The notes below the pieces were generated by a model. The model was given only the letters and a program-made list of their open reading frames with translations, was not told the origin of the DNA and searched no databases. DNA of 64,000 bases, taken from Sycon ciliatum (lineage: Eukaryota > Porifera > Calcarea > Leucosolenida > Sycettidae). The DNA lies in the NCBI RefSeq assembly GCF_964019385.1, contig NC_088653.1, forward strand, positions 13,078,154 through 13,142,153, given 5' to 3'. The position numbers and the translations under genes were made by a program. Below are positions 22,928 through 33,060 of this stretch, piece by piece (position 1 is the first letter of the stretch; every line of letters begins with the position of its first letter).

Positions 22928-25816
22928 TCATAGGGCGTCGGTGGCTGCTTGCCAGTTCAGGTGCAGCAGATACTTGTTGCATTTTTCTTTGAATGATTGG
23001 AGCTGGCTGGGTTGCTGCCGTGCTGGTAGAATGGTCGCTGGTAGGCTGTTCCACAAGGGAATAATGCAGTCTGGGTAGGAACCCTGGAGGCTGCTACGAA
23101 TGCGCAAGGGCAGCGTCGACTTGAGCTGGAGCGGGTGGCAGTGGGCAGTCTCCGTGGCTAACCTAGTGGATCGACCACCCACTGGGCGGGGATTGGCTGG
23201 AGGTGGGAGGATGGGCTTCAGGGGGCTTGTTGTTGGAAGGTAAGACAGCTTGAACGTGAACGAAAGCGCAGCAACCAGTCGGCAGTGTTTCAGGCTGGGG
23301 AGCCAGGCGCCTGGGCCAATCACCTTCAGTGCCTTGTGCTGGATTTTGTCCAGTCTGGATGTACCTGACCCCATCCACACCAGGCAGCAGTATTCCATTG
23401 TTGGCCGCACGAAGCCTTTGTAGACTGCCGTGCGGCCGCTGGAGTCCAACAGGGGCACAACCTTTCTCAGGAAGTGTAGGCGTTGGGCAGCCTTTGAGGC
23501 CACAGCCCGGAGGTGTACTGCGTAGGACAGTTGCGAGTCGAATGCTATGCCCAGAAGTTTAATTTCCTTCTCTTCAGGAACAGTCACTCCATTGAAGAGC
23601 ACTGGTGGGAACGCTGGGGGAGGCTTGCGGTGGTCGATGATGAGGGCCTGAGATTTGGATGGCTCGAAGGTGACCTTCCACTTGGAACCCCAGTGGGAGA
23701 CGGCGTCCACTGCTTCCTGGAGTTGTGCTGCAGAGTCGGATATGCTGGCGGTGGCAGAGATGCACTGATACAGTGTCGTGTCATCTGCATACGTGGCAAG
23801 CTCAGCACCAGCAGGCAAGGTGTCCTCGCAGTCATTTACGTACAGGAGGAATAACGTTGGTCCAAGGATGCTACCTTGTGGTACCCCTGCTTGGATATGG
23901 TGCAGGGAGGACTCTTGGCCGCCCACAACAGCCTGCAGGCGCCGGTTGTGCAGGTAGCTTTCCAGCCATCCGAGAAGCGGGCCGTCTAGACCGTACACGG
24001 AAGCCTTATGCAGCAGGCCAGCATGGCTGACTTTATCAAAGGCGCCTGCTATGTCTATCGCCAAAACATGGGCGGCTCCTCCTAGGCCGGCTGCTCGGGA
24101 CCATTCACAGTGGAGCTTGGTTAAGACGTCGGCTGTGCTCAGGCCCTTTCTGAACCCGAACTGTTTCGCAGAGATCACATTGTGGGACTCCACGAAACTG
24201 GTTATCTGACGATTGACAATTGTTTCCATCACTTTGGATATGATAGACAGCAGAGACACAGGTCTATATTGTTGAGGCAGGTTCTGATTTCTTCTTGTGA
24301 ATGGGTGTGACTCTAGCTGTTTTCCAGGATGTCGGCATAACCATGCTGTAGAAGCTAAGGGAGAACAGTTTGGAGAGTGGCTTACTTAGGGGGTCGGCAC
24401 ACATCTTCAGAACTCGCGTGGGAATGCAATCCGGTCCAGTAGCTTTCGATGCATTTAGGCGCCGGAGTTCTCTCTTGACAGTGGCAGGGCGGAACCGAAC
24501 CGTTGAGAGCTTTTCAGCCGTGCGCTGAGCAACGTGGGGGAAATCAGTCGCTGGTTGGTTGGCGGGGAAGTCGTCGGCGCCCAGGCTGCACTTTGAGGCG
24601 AAATACTGCCCAAAACACTCAGCTTTTTCGGCATTCGATACGCATTCCAAACCAGGCTGCTGCGTAAGAGTTGGGATGGACGTGTTTCTGCTGCTGCCAC
24701 CTGCTTGCTTGATGGTAGACCACCACGAGCGGTCACTCAGGCTAGCTTTGGAGAGCTTAGTACGCAGGGTAGCCAGGCGGGCCACCTTGGCATGCTGGAG
24801 GATGTCATTACAACGTAGAGTGGCTGCTGAAGCTGTCTGCCGTGCTGCTGTTGACTTCTGCCGTCTGGCAGTAGCCCAAGCCCTCTCTTTTGCTTTTATG
24901 GCATCCGTGCACTCAGGGGTCCACCAAGCTGGATCCGTCGGCCGGGATGTGAGTTGCCGGGATGGGATGAAACGTGACATACCCTGGAGGATAACTTCGG
25001 TGATGTTGGCGCACTACTCATCAGCGCTGGTGGTGAAGGCAGTTGACCAGTCATAGGCTAGGAAAAAGTGACAGAGGCGGTTCCAGTCTGCTTGGTTGTA
25101 CCTCCAGACAGTGCGTGTGGTTTTTGGTTCACGGAACGCAGAGATAGGGAAGTCCATGGTGAGGACAGCGTGGTCAGAGGACCCCAGTGGGGCATGGCAT
25201 TTCACCTGAACCGGTTCACTGAAGTCAGACATCACAAGGTCCAGGGTGTTGTCTCCACGTGTGGGGATGTTGACATGTTGCTCCAGGCCATGAACATAGC
25301 AGAGTTCCTCGGCTGCTTCTCCTGCCGAGGTAGTCTTGGTGCTCCCTAGCCATGATGCATCGTGGACATTGAAGTCCCCTGCGAGGATAACATAGTCACC
25401 GTGGCTGCGGGCCTCATCTAGGTGGGTATCAAGGTATTCGATCAGCTCGGTGTCTGCCCGGCTGTGGAGCCTGATCGGTAGAGTGTACAGATAACAATCT
25501 TGGACCGGCTAGCTGTTGATACAGATATCCATATCACTTCGTGGTGTTCCGTGCTGAACCGGTCCAGGTGCTGGAAGGCCATGTTTGATTTCACCCAGAT
25601 GGCAACTCCGCCTCCATGAGCGTTTGTGTCATGTCGGATTGGGGGAGCGTATCCGGACAGACAGACCTCACTGTCAGTGACCTTTGCGGTTGAGAATTTT
25701 GTCTCCGTAACAGCGATGACATCAGGTGAGGAGCACTTTGCAACATGTGCAAGTTCACCAAGCTTTGACTTTAGGCCAAAAGCATTGGTGAGTAGGAGCC
25801 TGAGGAAGCGCTTCAT
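22928..25816 (-). pseudogene. LINE-A ORF2: endonuclease and reverse transcriptase, broken
   Basis: The protein would copy LINE RNA at nicked DNA. Order: MKRFLRLLLTNAFGLKSKL start at 25,816; endonuclease with a VTETKF motif, GGGVAIWVK, then GDFNVHDASWLG and SDHAVLTMDF (other frame, to about 25,020). Next comes a linker with DPAWWTPEC, then RT with ASKATGPDCIPTRVLK, QFGFRKGLST, IDIAGAFDKVSH, GVPQGSILGP and the catalytic ATYADDTTLYQ motif. The carboxyl-terminal region with YKGFVRP.MEYC and LWNSLPATI ends at 22,928. Lesions: a frame change near 25,440, a stop at about 25,015 and a frame change near 24,262. The copy is dead. Confidence 0.85.
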
Positions 25817-26221
25817 TGGTGACCATCAGGGAGTCGTACTCAAACTAGGGAGGTAACACGGCACAGAAATCCGTGTCACAGGAGTTGACTCGCACCCGTG
25901 ACCCCTCGTTGTTATTTTTGGAATAGTTCAGTCCAGTCCAGTCCGAAAGGTCATACTCGGATCGACTCGCCTTCTGTACTTCACCTCCAAGCGTGCAGCA
26001 TGGGTGTCTAGTTTTTGAAATTATTGAGGCAGCACATTTCGTTTACAGCCCATCACTCGCCAGTATTCTTTGAAAGACTACCAGCAATTTGTTTACCTCC
26101 TGCCATGTCCGAACTACTTGATAGCAGTGATGGCAACAGCAGCAGTTATGAGACAGCTTGTAGTGTTACGGTAACTGTTCAGAACTGTTCAGAGTCGTAT
26201 CCTAGGTTAATCCGAATACTA

Positions 26222-26750
26222 AAAATTGACCCAAATTGCACATAGCACGAAGCTGGTTTTTGAAAATTGTTAGTCGTGTATCTGCCCCATTTCTTCTTTA
26301 TGACTTGCACAATACACCAGTCTTCCTAAACAACACATTTATAGCAGGGGTTAAGTACCATATAAGAGAAGTACAGCCAGTGATATTGTCATGTTGAAAT
26401 ACTACAATTTTGACACAAATTACACATAACACGAAGCCAGGTTTTGAAAAATGTAGGTCGTATATCTGCCCCATTTCTTCTTTATGACTTGCACAATGGT
26501 CCAGTCTGCCTAAATAACACATTTATAGCAGGGGTTATGTACCATGTTAGATAAGTACAGCCAATGATATTGTCATGTCTAAATAATTCAATTTTGACAC
26601 AAATTAGATATAACACGAAGCTGGTTTTTGAAAATTGTAAGTCGTGTATCTGCCCCATTTCTTCTTTATGACTTGCACAATGGTCCAGTCTTCCTAAACA
26701 ACACATTTATAGCAGGGGTTAAGTACCATACAAGAGAGCTACATTGTACA
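26222..26750. repeat. 184-bp tandem repeat, about 2.9 copies
   Basis: Units begin 'gtcgt.tatctgccccattt' at about 26,272, 26,457 and 26,641 and contain 'tatagcaggggttaagtacc'. They form the core of the hAT-like element. Confidence 0.85.
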
Positions 26751-27222
26751 TCTAGTCATACTGTCATAAACAGCCAGCATTTTTCCTGCAGCAGTCACAC
26801 CACCATCATCATTATTTCCAGGGAAATCCTCTTACATTGTCAGCTCCTACGTCGTTAGATACAATGTAGGGGGCTGTAGGACCGGCTCGTCAAAAATAGA
26901 GAACCTGAACAAGCGTGCTCGGGACGTCTCAGCAATCGTAGTATGCTTGAGCACTCCTATAAAAACTTGATCAATGGCAAAATCGTTCCCCACAGAAAAA
27001 TCATACTTTGCGGGTCTTGCGTTGCACGCTTGGAGGTGAAGTACAGAAGGCGAGTCGATCCGAGTATGACCTTTCGGACTGGACTGGACTGAACTATTCC
27101 AAAAATAACAACGAGGGGTCACGGGTGCGAGTCAACCCCTGTGTCACGGATTTCTGTGCCGTGTCACCTCCCTAGTTTGAGTACGACAGTAGTAAGTGCG
27201 GGGCGGGTTCTGGCCCACTTTT

Positions 27223-27311
27223 TGACCTTTGACCTTTGGGCCAAATAAGGCACACTGTGTCGGTCGTGCTTGGTCTGGCCCCGGGACCCCCCAGAGTTTG
27301 ACCTTTGACCC
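27223..27311. promoter_or_regulatory. Two DR1-type nuclear-receptor motifs in the left end
   Basis: Minus-strand AGGTCAAAGGTCA at 27,223-27,235 and GGGTCAAAGGTCA at 27,299-27,311 are direct repeats of AGGTCA with one-base spacing. Mirror copies are at 42,577-42,589 and 42,501-42,513. DR1 is the classic site of RXR/HNF4-type receptors; use by the host is an inference. Confidence 0.45.
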
Positions 27312-27352
27312 CTGGCATGCCATAAATGTGCCATAAAGGTTCTTTTCCGTGG

Positions 27353-27648
27353 CGAACGTGCACTTGTGCACGTTCGGTGCATTCGCACCGGGGAGTAGTA
27401 AAATACGTACTATTCCCTGATTCGCACATCATAGATGTGCATTGCATGCAGCGAATGACATATTGCGCATGCGAGCATACGCACGCGGAGCATGTGACCT
27501 TCAGTGGCCCTGCGGAAAAGACGCAGTGCAACACAAGGTGTACTAGTACACGTGTCATTATACTACTCCCTGATTCGCACTTCGTAGATGTGCAGCAAAC
27601 AAGTTCACGTTCCGTGCATTCGTTTTATTCGCACATCGTAGATGTGCA
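27353..27648. repeat. Cluster of short palindromes in the terminal region
   Basis: A perfect palindrome with 11-bp arms and a 2-base loop (CGAACGTGCAC...) is at 27,353-27,376. Three copies of TTCGCACATCRTAGATGTGC (one with a single change) lie at 27,421-27,441, 27,574-27,594 and 27,628-27,648, each a hairpin with GCACATC/GATGTGC arms. All recur mirrored near 42,164-42,459. They could be origin, packaging or regulator-binding sites. Confidence 0.7.
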
Positions 27649-27706
27649 CTGATTGACAAGTTGCCCATACAGAGCATGCCTAATCGGCTTTTCGATCGAG
27701 AATTTA

Positions 27707-27755
27707 TTATTCTTTATTTCCACGATGGCCCATGGCCAATAAGGAAGATAATATG
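27707..27755 (-). repeat. LINE 3'-end fragment in left arm
   Basis: Minus-strand TTATTGGCCATGGGCCATCG followed by TGGAAATAAAGAATAATAAA matches the LINE 3' end at 62,627-62,660. Mirror copy at about 42,057-42,105. Confidence 0.55.
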
Positions 27756-28177
27756 ATTCAAATCAGTCCAGAATCATATAAAATCAGTCTAGCAAGTAAG
27801 GAAATCAACACATTGCAGGGGGATGGGGTCACGATGGGGTACAGAGAATGTTCAAATTCGGCCATATTATGAGTCCCAAGATCAGAATACGGCTCAACGT
27901 AGTACTTGAAGTCACCGTTTCCATTACGTCATGTACATTTACACACACTCTGTTGAAGCACTGAAACATCGATTTTCGGCGAATTCAACAAGCGAAATTT
28001 GAAAATTCGGCGAAAAGATGGGTGATTTCTTCAAAACCACTTTCTTCGGCGAATTTTTCGGCCGGCCGATTTGGGAAATGCCTACTGTCCATGCAGGTGC
28101 ATTAGATGCATATTTCTATTTTGATCGGGATACAGTTAGAATCAACCGGCTACGCCCGGAGTATCATGCATCAAAAA

Positions 28178-28240
28178 AGACCATAGGTCTGTGGGAAACA
28201 CCCTAGTAAAATAAATAAAATAATAATAATAATAATAAAA
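28178..28240 (+). repeat. Retroelement 3' tail in left arm
   Basis: 'agaccataggtctgtgggaa' then 'acaccctagtaaaataaata' and an (AAT)n tail; same family as 11,490 and 32,428. Mirror copy at about 41,572-41,634. Confidence 0.6.
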
Positions 28241-28430
28241 CAATTATTGAAGGGGTATCACAGTGAAGCAGTGTTGCTACGCACCACAAATCCCCTCTGC
28301 ACTGTACCGAATTTATACTGGAGAATCCAGAGTGGCCAGCAAAGAGTCACAACCCGCGGGTATCCAGTCACACTAAGGCATGACCACCATTCCCCACATA
28401 TTCACTGTAACAAAACACAATACTGTTTAT

Positions 28431-28537
28431 TTGTTTCGCTCTGTAAAGAGCACTTAGGGTTCCCTGTAACAAGACGGCAACGTCTGTAGGGCCTTCCCTA
28501 TCAAAATAATAAATTCTACTACTACTACTACTACTAC
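28431..28537 (+). mobile_element. 107-bp retroelement tail present only in the left arm
   Basis: The left arm carries 'gtaaagagcacttagggttc', 'gcaacgtctgtagggccttc' and a (TAC)n run between 'caatactgttta' and 'ctataatacac'. In the right arm these two flanks are joined directly (about 41,380-41,392, opposite strand). It reads as the 5'-truncated 3' end of a LINE/SINE with a microsatellite tail, inserted after the arms formed (or lost precisely from the right arm). Confidence 0.75.
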
Positions 28538-28584
28538 TATAATACACTTTTATTTAAATTGACTTGGATGAGTCTGTAGAAGAG

Positions 28585-28650
28585 AACACAATGCACGCAC
28601 ACGCACGCATGCGCAGACACACACACGCACACACGCACACACACACACAT
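28585..28650. repeat. (CA)n-rich microsatellite
   Basis: Alternating CA/CG-rich tract in the left arm, mirrored at about 41,269-41,334. Confidence 0.8.
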
Positions 28651-29084
28651 ATAGGTTATATTGCTATACACGTATCTAGGGTTTAGGAAGCACGAGAATA
28701 TGTCGAAGCACCCACACATACCCCTTCATGCAGTGTACTTCAGTAGCCCAACACATTACGACTGCTCAGGACCATCACAAAATACATAACGACTGCTATA
28801 GCACAGGACCATCACAAAACACTACACACTGTTACTACACTGCACACACAGTTACTACACTACGCCTGTTACAAGTACTTACAAATAATTTTGAAACAAA
28901 TGGCACATCCTGAAGGCGGCAGCCCCAGACCTTCATACATCATCATCTGTGAAACCAAACATGAGCGCACACAAACACTATTAGTGTCACGAACACGAAA
29001 GCAGGGTAAGACAAGAGGATACGAAACAAGTAAGTATCGCTATAACGAGGGGGTAAGTATACATGTAAACAGAGCAGTGCTTAC

Positions 29085-29514
29085 TTACAGGGTCCTAATA
29101 CGCTCTACGGCGTCCTGGTATTCGGACTGCAACAGCAGTCCGACTTGCCGACCCTCCCAGTAACGGGTTAGATGGGCCGTACCCGTGAGGTGGGCGACCA
29201 CGGCTGGGCCTCCCACCAGCCTTTCTCCACTGTAAAAACGAAAGAAACCGCAGAAAGCAGAGTGTCTTAGAGCTCTTTTGTTGGGGGAGAGAGCTAGGAG
29301 CACTGCACACTTACCATTTGTCACAATATATGATGAGAAAGAGGCGGCGCTTGACGCACCGCCTCAGGTGCTGGAATAGGGGTATTACCCCTGACATTCG
29401 AACGCTACAGTGACAAGTGAAAGCCATTTGGACTGTAATGATACTGAAGTGAAGGTGTGAACCGCAAAGCAAGACCTTTACCTTCTTCCTGTCGAATTCG
29501 CTCCCCAGCTGCAT
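29085..29514 (-). CDS. Two-exon gene, 114 residues, unrecognised (left arm)
   Basis: Exon 1 is 29,315-29,514 and exon 2 is 29,085-29,229, separated by an 85-bp intron (29,230-29,314) with donor GTAAGT and acceptor TTTTTACAG after a pyrimidine-rich stretch. The two exons join in frame at a split Cys codon and the stop falls at 29,085-29,087. The product has a basic region (RRCVKRRL) before the junction and a hydrophilic, weakly helical end (EYQDAVERIRTL); no domain recognised. It is divergent from the MORN/RING gene, with starts 175 bp apart, suggesting a shared promoter region. A start at an internal Met is possible. The frame crossing the splice and its identical copy in the other arm support a real gene. 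Confidence 0.55.
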
Positions 29515-29689
29515 ACCGACATCATCCGCTAAAATCCAATCATACCAAGTAACGCAAAGGTCATCTGTTGACCTTTTGGACTTTTCAACTCTTATCCAAA
29601 ACCACCAAGAGGAAAAAACCAGGATGAAGAAGACGTCAGTTGTAGAAGCGTTTGTGGAGGAGTTGTTACATTATTCTCAGTAAATAGAT

Positions 29690-30742
29690 ATGGCTGATAC
29701 ATTCGGTGTAGACTTGGACGACCGGTCGTGGTCTCTCACCACGGGTCCTTTACTAATAGAAAGGCGGACGCCAATAAGAACAGTTGTGGAGTTGGCAGAT
29801 CAAAACGCGCAGCAAGAAATTTGGCACGTCGATGGTAGACTCCATCGGGAGGACGGACCAGCTCTTGTTGATAGTAGGGGAGTGTCCGCCTGGTGCTATG
29901 GAGGTCGCCTTCATCGCGTTAATGAACCGGCTTGGATAGGACGGGGTAGCATAGAGTACTACCTTAACGGCGCCCGTCATAGAGCCGGCGGTCCTGCAGT
30001 CAGTTATTATGACGCCACATGCGGTATTCTACGGTGGTATCACCACGGAAGACTCCACAGGTATGATGGCCCTGCAGTGGAAACATTTTCAGACCTTGGT
30101 GAAGACTCTGAGGGGTTCTACCGACACCGCGAAGAGTGGTATTGGAATGGCGTCAGACAAAGGATCGGCGACGGCCCTGCTCTGACGGAGAGATTTGATG
30201 GCGCCTATTTGCTGGAAGCCTGGTATGTCCAAGGGCGTCTACACAGAGTAGACGGACCAGCCAGGATCACTCGGAGTGATGATGGTATCACCATCCAGTG
30301 GTATTATCACGACCGGCTCCACAGGGAGAATGCGCCAGCCGTGATACGCAGGGAAGGTAACAACCGTGTACGGGAGTGGTACCGATACAACCTTCGGCAT
30401 AGGGAAGATGGGCCTGCTTTCATCTCTCAGGAGGAGGAGGGTATCTATCAGTGGTACCTCAACGGGGTGTATTACGGTGACCACCATCAAGACCAGGCAA
30501 TACACCCCATGGAGCTGCAGTACATCAATGTAGTGCCTACTAAGGTAGACTCGTCAGCAATAAGTCATGAGTCCATTTGTGTGATTTGTCAGGATACCCT
30601 GGACCGTCCTCTATCCAAGTTGGAGTGTGGTCATGAATTTCACTTCCACTGTATCAAGGAGTGGATCAGTTCTGCCCCCAGCCCAACTTGCCCAACCTGC
30701 CGCTACTCCATGACTGCTGAGGACTTGGTTGAGTTCTTGTAG
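29690..30742 (+). CDS. MORN-like-repeat protein with carboxyl-terminal RING-H2 (left arm)
   Basis: 350 residues. About nine repeats of a W-Y-x-x-G-R-L-H-R-x-D-G-P-A pattern fill residues 40-270 (e.g. WHVDGRLHREDGPA, WYHHGRLHRYDGPA, WYVQGRLHRVDGPA). A RING-H2 finger follows with ligands C297, C300, C313, H315, H318, C321, C334 and C337. Such repeats are frequent in large DNA viruses and some bacteria; RING fingers typically make E3 ubiquitin ligases. Inferred role: a ubiquitin ligase whose repeat fan binds a substrate, possibly a host factor. Single exon; start chosen as the first ATG, in the context gatATGG. The right-arm copy differs by Arg to His in the third repeat. No truncation. Confidence 0.85.
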   Translation: MADTFGVDLDDRSWSLTTGPLLIERRTPIRTVVELADQNAQQEIWHVDGRLHREDGPALVDSRGVSAWCYGGRLHRVNEPAWIGRGSIEYYLNGARHRAGGPAVSYYDATCGILRWYHHGRLHRYDGPAVETFSDLGEDSEGFYRHREEWYWNGVRQRIGDGPALTERFDGAYLLEAWYVQGRLHRVDGPARITRSDDGITIQWYYHDRLHRENAPAVIRREGNNRVREWYRYNLRHREDGPAFISQEEEGIYQWYLNGVYYGDHHQDQAIHPMELQYINVVPTKVDSSAISHESICVICQDTLDRPLSKLECGHEFHFHCIKEWISSAPSPTCPTCRYSMTAEDLVEFL

Positions 30743-30749
30743 TAATACA

Positions 30750-31060
30750 TCACACAGTTGCATGTAGGCGACTACGAATGACCAGTCATGTGCTACAGAC
30801 GGACACGGACATGCCACCCTAAGTAGCCATGAGCGGCTATTTGGACAAGGGCAACAAAGCACCCCGTGGGCGGCCAAGGTTGACACTAGCCACAAGTCTG
30901 GTCGCTCAGTTGAATAAGCTGGGTGTGCCCATGAAGACCATGGAAGACCTTTCCAGGTGTTGGCAACAAGCAGAGGACAAGACAGACTGGAAGAAACTGT
31001 GCAGCTCGACACTCGAGGACAAATCAGTATCGGCAGCTACTACACCTTGCTGATGATGCT
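30750..31060 (+). pseudogene. LINE ORF2 tail fragment just after the RING gene (left arm)
   Basis: A degenerate frame has MTSHVLQTDTDMP, then GRPRLTLATSLV and a W-ending segment, matching the GHVLRM...RGRP end of LINE ORF2 as at 8,860-9,080. It contains an internal stop. It starts within tens of bases of the RING stop codon, so the retroelement landed in the 3' flank of the gene. Confidence 0.6.
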
Positions 31061-31194
31061 CACAAGACAGAAGTGGGAAAAACACTGAATTTCTTTATTT
31101 AATGCTCAACTACACGAAATGTGTTATTATTATTATACATATTCAACTGTACTCAGTCTGGCTGACTGCCATTCTCTACCACACATTACCGGAC

Positions 31195-32232
31195 ACTGTT
31201 GTGGGTGTTGTCGTTATCGTCGTCGTTGTTGATGTTGTTGTTGTTGGTTGTTGTCGTCGTTATCGTCGTCGTTGCTGATTTTGTTGTTGGCTGTTGTTGT
31301 CGGTTGTTGTCGGTTGTTGTCGTCGTTTGTTGTTGGATGTTGCTGGTTATTGTTGGTTGTTGTTGGTTGTTGTTGGGTGTTGTTGTTGGTTGTTGTTGGC
31401 TGTTGTCGGTTGTTGTCAGGTGTTGTTGGTTGTTGTTGGTTGTTGTTGTTGTCGGTTGTTGTCGGTTGTTGGGTGTTGTTGTCGGTTGTTGGGTGTTCTT
31501 GTTGGTTGGTGTTGGTTGTTGTTGGTTGTTGTCGGTTGTTGTCCGTTGTTGTCGGCTGTTGCTGGTTGTTGTTGGTTGTTGTTGTTGGCTGTTGTTGGTT
31601 GTTGTTGGATGTTGTTGTCGGTTGTTGTCGGTTGCTAGTTGTTGGTTGTAGTTGGTTGTTGTCGGTTGGTGTTGGTTGTTGTTGGTTGTTTTCGGCTGTT
31701 GTCGGTTGTTGTTGTTTATTGTTGGCTGTTGTTGGTTGTTGTTGGGTGTTGTTTGGTATTGTTGTCGGTTGTTGCCGGTTGTTGTTTGCTGTTGTTGGTT
31801 GTTGTTGCCGGTTGTTGTCGGTTGTTGGGTGTTGTTGTCGGTTGTTGGGTGTTGTTGTTGGTTGTTGTTGGTTGTTGTTGGTTGTTGTTGGTTGTTGTCC
31901 GTTGTTGTCGGTTGTTGTTGGTTGTTGTTGGTTGTTGTTGGCTGTTGTTGGTTGTTGTTGGTTGTTGTTGTCGGCTGTTGTCGGTTGTTGGTTGTTGTTG
32001 TTGTTGGTTGTTGTTGGCTGTAGTTGGTTGTTATCGGTTGTTGTTGGTTGTTGGATGTTGTTGTCGGTTGTTGTCGGTTGTTGTTGGTTGTTGTTGGTTG
32101 TTGTTGGTTGTTGTTGGTTGTTGTTGGCTGTTGTTGGCTGTTGTTGGTTGTTGTCGGTTGTTGTCGGTTGTTGGGTGTTGTTGTTGGTTGTTGTTGGTTG
32201 TTGTCGGTTGTTGTCGGTTATTGTGTTTTAAT
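31195..32232. repeat. TTG-rich minisatellite (left arm)
   Basis: About 1.04 kb of variants of GTTGTTGGTTGTTGTCGGTT, with nearly all G and T on the plus strand. All three plus frames stay open for long distances (Val/Leu/Cys/Gly-rich), which is a by-product of the repeat and not evidence of genes. Mirror copy at 37,687-38,724, with C/A on the plus strand. Confidence 0.95.
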
Positions 32233-32427
32233 CATTATTTTGTTCATTATCCAGGAGGATGTTGCTATGATCCAATACTATTTTTCGCATATATGAGACA
32301 AGTTTGTGTAGCGTTAGTGTGACGTGGGGTATGCTGATTGGATGTGAGGTGGTGAGAGTATGCTGATTGACCGATAACAATTAGTGGAAGGGATAAAGTA
32401 ATGCACTGCTTGTGCAGCGTAACCAAA

Positions 32428-32480
32428 CACATGGTCTGTGGGAAACACCTTAGTAAAATAAATAAAATAATAATAACATG
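32428..32480 (+). repeat. Retroelement 3' tail in left arm (second)
   Basis: 'catggtctgtgggaaacacc' then 'ttagtaaaataaataaaata' and AAT repeats, as at 28,178. Mirror copy at about 37,439-37,491. Confidence 0.6.
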
Positions 32481-32625
32481 AATTGCCACCGGCACTTGAG
32501 AGACTCGAGCCTCGCCGCCTTGTTCAAATCGGACTTGGTAGCTTCGTACTGGAACTTAATCTTCTTCTTTTTGAGGTATGACCGTACAAAAACGCGCTTG
32601 GATTTTTTCATTTATTTTATTTATT

Positions 32626-33000
32626 TTATTTTATTTTTTTCATTGCAACATTTTTAGCAGATGTCCACTCGTGAAACAAAGGTGAATCTGGAACGAATAA
32701 ATGGGCCATGTCAAAGGCATGACGAGTCTCGAAGTCTTCACATTCACGATGGAACCTTGTCATGATTGACGCATTCCTTGATGGTGCGCACATGAAATCA
32801 CCCTGGCTCATCTTTTCCAACTCCATTCTTTTCACATCCTGCAACCCATACCCTACTAGTATCAGTGGGGACGCTAGAATCAGAAGAGGCAAGGCAGCAC
32901 TCTTCCGTGGATGTATTACTCGACACAACACCACCCATACTTGTTTTCTAGAAGTTTTGACTATAATGATATATTGCAGCAGGAAGTAGTATACAGTCAA
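32626..33000 (-). CDS. Possible small membrane protein or exon (left arm)
   Basis: An open frame of 124 codons whose first in-frame ATG is at codon 59, giving only about 66 residues. The upstream part includes a hydrophobic segment (ALPLLILASPLILVGYGL) that would be a membrane helix. A TTATAG-type acceptor upstream makes it possible that this is a downstream exon. The two arms carry the same frame. No family recognised. Confidence 0.3.
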   Translation of the reverse strand: MTVYYFLLQYIIIVKTSRKQVWVVLCRVIHPRKSAALPLLILASPLILVGYGLQDVKRMELEKMSQGDFMCAPSRNASIMTRFHRECEDFETRHAFDMAHLFVPDSPLFHEWTSAKNVAMKKIK

Positions 33001-33060
33001 ATAGGATAGGATAAGAATGAATGATCAACTGTCTGATAAAGAATGCAGTTCATTAAGGAC

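Noticed and set aside
25442..25816. Separate small gene on the minus strand
   Set aside because: It is the endonuclease start of LINE-A ORF2, collinear with the following pieces.
31199..32322. Four overlapping long open frames (up to 327 codons) rich in Val, Leu, Cys and Gly
   Set aside because: They are translations of the TTG-rich minisatellite in all three frames; no start context, no domain, and the same in the mirrored array.
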